A stretch of DNA of 64,000 nucleotides from Mesorhizobium sophorae (GTDB lineage Bacteria > Pseudomonadota > Alphaproteobacteria > Rhizobiales > Rhizobiaceae), in contig NZ_NNRI01000013.1 of assembly GCF_002270415.1 (NCBI RefSeq), positions 186,001 to 250,000 on the forward strand. Reading direction: 5' to 3'. The notes below the pieces were generated by a model. It ran no database searches. It saw only the letters and a list, made by a program, of their open reading frames with translations, and was not told the DNA's origin. The translations under genes were made by a program, and so were the position numbers. Below, in pieces: positions 62,189-64,000 of the stretch. Position 1 is the first letter of the stretch, and every line of letters starts with the position of its first letter.

Positions 62189-62694
62189 TCCATGTCTGTT
62201 CGCTGGCGAAGGTCGAGGAAACGGTGGCAAGGACTGGCGCCGACCGCATGCTGTCGCTGCTCGCCGCTGGAACCGACGTTGTGCGGCCGGCCTCGATCGC
62301 CCGGGAGAATCATCTGCATCTGGTCATGCACGACATTGCGGTGGCGCAGGACGGCATGACCATGCCGGGCGAGGAGCACGTCCGCAACCTGCTTGATTTC
62401 GCGCGCCGATGGGACCGGGCAAAGCCGATGGTCGTGCATTGCTATGCCGGCATCAGCCGCTCGACCGCCTCGGCCTACATCATCGCCGCGGCATTGGCAC
62501 CGAAGCGCGACGAAGCCGAACTGGCTCAGACGCTGCGGACGCTGTCTCCCTCGGCGACGCCCAACCCGCGGCTGATTGCGGTGGCCGACCTCCTGCTCGA
62601 CCGCAACGGCCGCATGATCGAGGCGATCCAGGCGATCGGGCGCGGCGCCGACGCTTTTGAAGGAGCGCCCTTTGCGCTGAAGATCGACATCTAG
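62185..62694 (+). CDS. Dual-specificity/tyrosine phosphatase-like protein coupled to cobC
   Basis: This 169-residue protein has the cysteine phosphatase loop HCYAGISRS (H85-C86 to R92-S93) and an upstream VMHDIA segment that places the general-acid aspartate near D50. ATG 62185 overlaps the cobC stop (ATGA), so the two are translationally coupled. Protein substrates are the usual guess for the family. Because it is coupled to a nucleotide-loop gene, a small-molecule role such as alpha-ribazole-phosphate dephosphorylation is possible; this is inference. Confidence 0.85.
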   Translation: MIHVCSLAKVEETVARTGADRMLSLLAAGTDVVRPASIARENHLHLVMHDIAVAQDGMTMPGEEHVRNLLDFARRWDRAKPMVVHCYAGISRSTASAYIIAAALAPKRDEAELAQTLRTLSPSATPNPRLIAVADLLLDRNGRMIEAIQAIGRGADAFEGAPFALKIDI

Positions 62695-62698
62695 GACA

Positions 62699-62727
62699 TG
62701 TTGATATTCAGGTGACCTGCCCTGAGA
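62699..62727. repeat. Second copy of TGTTGATATTCAG repeat
   Basis: TGTTGATATTCAGGTGA is followed after a few bases by CCCTGAGA, matching the left half and spacing of the repeat at 40981. It lies between the convergent phosphatase and creatininase genes. Confidence 0.6.
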
Positions 62728-62735
62728 CGGGAGTG

Positions 62736-63539
62736 CTATTTCAGCCAGTCGGCTAGCTTCGCCTTGCGTACATCGCGCAGCAGGCTGATGAAACCATCGG
62801 CCTGATGTTCTGATGTCAGCCGGCCTTTCTCGGCCGTGGCGATGCTGGCATCGCCGACCACGCCATTCGGGTTGAGATCGCTGGCGATCCAGGCAAAGGC
62901 ATGGGTGCCGGTGTGGCGCAGCAGCGAAAATTCCTTTTCAGCCTTTGCGACATTGGAAACGAAATTGTCGGCCTTGCCCATGTCGACGAGATCCGGCCGG
63001 AAATGCAGCATCAGCGACGTCTCGACATCGCCGCCATGGATGCCGTGACGGTCCTCGATTTCGGTGTACATGCCCGCCGGGCGGCCAAAGCGCTGCCAGC
63101 TGGTCTTCACCGCCAGCATGTTTTCGCGCACGCGCAGTTCGCGCGTGACGATGCCCATGATCTCTTCATTGCCGCCATGCGAATTGACGACGATCAGCTT
63201 GCGCACGCCGGCCCGTGCGATCGACAGGCCAAGTTCGGTCCAGGCGTCGACCAGCGTCGTTGCCGGCAGGGTGAGGGTGCCCGGTGCGTGAAGATGCTCG
63301 TTCGACTTGCCCACCGCCTGCACCGGCAGGATGCGGATGTCGAGATCGTCGGGCAGGCGGGCAATCACCGTGTCGAGCATGCCGTTCATGATCGAGGTGT
63401 CGGTCGAGACCGGCAGATGCGGACCATGCTGCTCGATCGCCGCCAGCGGCAGCACGGCGATCGTCGCCTCCGGGTCGATCGAGGCGTATTCGGTCGTGCG
63501 GTAGTCGCCCCACCACACGCGTCTTTTTGTTTCGTTCAT
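62736..63539 (-). CDS. Creatininase-family amidohydrolase
   Basis: This 267-residue protein matches the creatininase/MftE fold: AVLPLAAIEQHGPHLPVSTD (metal Glu and His), VVNSHGGNEEIMGIVTREL and the metal region HGIHGGDVETSLML. Members cleave cyclic or linear amides, or act in MftE-like peptide maturation; no mycofactocin genes are near, so the substrate is unknown. ATG 63539 is preceded by CGAGGG. Upstream in-frame sequence would run into the RIME repeat and is rejected. Confidence 0.88.
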   Translation of the reverse strand: MNETKRRVWWGDYRTTEYASIDPEATIAVLPLAAIEQHGPHLPVSTDTSIMNGMLDTVIARLPDDLDIRILPVQAVGKSNEHLHAPGTLTLPATTLVDAWTELGLSIARAGVRKLIVVNSHGGNEEIMGIVTRELRVRENMLAVKTSWQRFGRPAGMYTEIEDRHGIHGGDVETSLMLHFRPDLVDMGKADNFVSNVAKAEKEFSLLRHTGTHAFAWIASDLNPNGVVGDASIATAEKGRLTSEHQADGFISLLRDVRKAKLADWLK

Positions 63540-63572
63540 AGCGGGCCCTCGAAGGAACTGTTTGGCGTTTGT

Positions 63573-63696
63573 GCTGCCCCTCACCCTTACCCTCTCCCCG
63601 TGAAGAACGGGGAGAGGGGGTCGCCAGCGTTGGAGCGCTTCCCTTCTCCCCGTCACAATGTGGGGAGAAGGTGCCGGCAGGCGGATGAGGGGCAGC
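63573..63696. repeat. RIME-like mosaic element
   Basis: The outer ends GCTGCCCCTCA (63573-63583) and TGAGGGGCAGC (63686-63696) are inverted repeats. Inside are two hairpins: CCCTCTCCCCGT/ACGGGGAGAGGG (63590-63618) and CTTCTCCCC/GGGGAGAAG (63643-63670). This architecture matches the Rhizobium intergenic mosaic elements. It sits in the gap between the creatininase and RidA genes. Confidence 0.9.
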
Positions 63697-63761
63697 GCAG
63701 ACTTTGGTGTGGTGTAGCTTCAGATTGCGGACCTGTCGATTCGTAGCGTCTCGCCGACGTC

Positions 63762-64000
63762 TCACCCAGCCGCGATGGCCTCGACCTCGACCTTGAATTC
63801 GGGCCGGGCGAAACCGGAGACGATCATCAGCGTCGAGGCCGGCGCCGGGCTGGAAAACAGCCGGTCGCGGACATCCATATAGGGTCGCAGGTGCGCGCGG
63901 TCGGTGACGAAGGCGTTGATGCGGACGATATCCTGCAGCCCCAGACCGGCCTCTCCGAGCACTGCCGCGATGTTGCGGAAGCAGAGTTCGGCCTGTGCGC
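63762..64000 (-). CDS. RidA/YjgF family protein (partial, 5' end outside window)
   Basis: The last 78 or so residues of a RidA-family protein are visible. They include AELCFRNIAAVLGEAGLGLQ, DIVRINAFVTDRAHL and the C-terminal STLMIVSGFARPEFKVEVEAIA, with the conserved arginine and glutamate near the end. RidA proteins hydrolyse reactive enamine/imine intermediates, though this subfamily may differ. It reads on the minus strand and its start lies beyond position 64000. Confidence 0.88.
   Translation of the reverse strand, partial: AQAELCFRNIAAVLGEAGLGLQDIVRINAFVTDRAHLRPYMDVRDRLFSSPAPASTLMIVSGFARPEFKVEVEAIAAG

Noticed and set aside
63540..63656. An N-terminal extension of the creatininase-family protein
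   Set aside because: The added residues are encoded by the RIME element and the gene has a good start at 63539.

Overview
The window is high-GC DNA from an alphaproteobacterium of the Rhizobiales, most like Mesorhizobium or a close relative. This is inferred from four things: the aerobic (Pseudomonas denitrificans-type) cob gene set, the order nuoA-N / birA / rnj / mce / DUF1467 / proS / lolC / lolD, RIME-like palindromic repeats built on CCCTCTCCCCG, and an alphaproteobacterial-type LexA box (GAAC-N7-GAAC). No phage, insertion sequence, integrase or CRISPR array was seen.

Layout. (1) 1-13466: a tightly packed minus-strand cobalamin operon headed by a B12 riboswitch, in the order DUF1636, cobW, cobN, cobG, cobH, cobI, cobJ, (cobK on the opposite strand), cobL, cobE, cobM, cobA, cobB (cut by the window edge). 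Eight junctions are 4-base stop/start overlaps. (2) 13506-14705: a YcaQ/AlkX-type DNA glycosylase. (3) 15037-30985: the 14-gene complex I operon nuoA-N plus an accessory gene between nuoF and nuoG, followed by birA, RNase J, an MBL-fold hydrolase on the other strand, methylmalonyl-CoA epimerase, a DUF1467 protein, proS, lolC and lolD. (4) 39353-39496: a 28-residue membrane peptide behind a LexA box, then a site-2-protease-like protein, lipB and tRNA-Leu(GAG). (5) 42311-51230: a minus-strand serine-cycle cluster (sga, mcl, mtkA, mtkB, hpr, ppc) with a LuxR-type regulator whose receiver domain is degenerate. (6) 51597-57643: mgtE, a MerR regulator, an ICMT-like methyltransferase, a DUF1624 acyltransferase, a frameshifted MFS transporter and a Rieske oxygenase. 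(7) 57796-62694: a second B12 riboswitch followed by cbtB, cbtA, cobU(P), cobO, then divergent cobD/cobC and a small phosphatase. (8) 62736-64000: a creatininase-family protein, a RIME element and a partial RidA protein.

How the parts fit. The two cobalamin loci together cover uroporphyrinogen III methylation through corrin-ring contraction, a,c-diamide formation, cobalt insertion (CobN; CobS and CobT are not here), adenosylation, aminopropanol-phosphate supply and nucleotide-loop activation, with cobalt uptake by CbtAB. Both loci start with a B12 riboswitch, so end product should repress both. B12 demand is consistent with methylmalonyl-CoA epimerase in the window, because the mutase it feeds needs adenosylcobalamin. 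The serine-cycle cluster would assimilate glyoxylate and C1 units through malyl-CoA.

Most notable: a candidate SOS-controlled 28-residue membrane peptide at 39410-39496; a palindromic repeat element inserted in frame inside cobG; cobK lying antisense inside the cob operon and sharing a CATG start with cobL (the same arrangement recurs at cobD/cobC); an orphan minus-strand intrinsic terminator at 35407-35435 that may mark a small RNA; and a pseudo-receiver regulator beside the serine-cycle genes.
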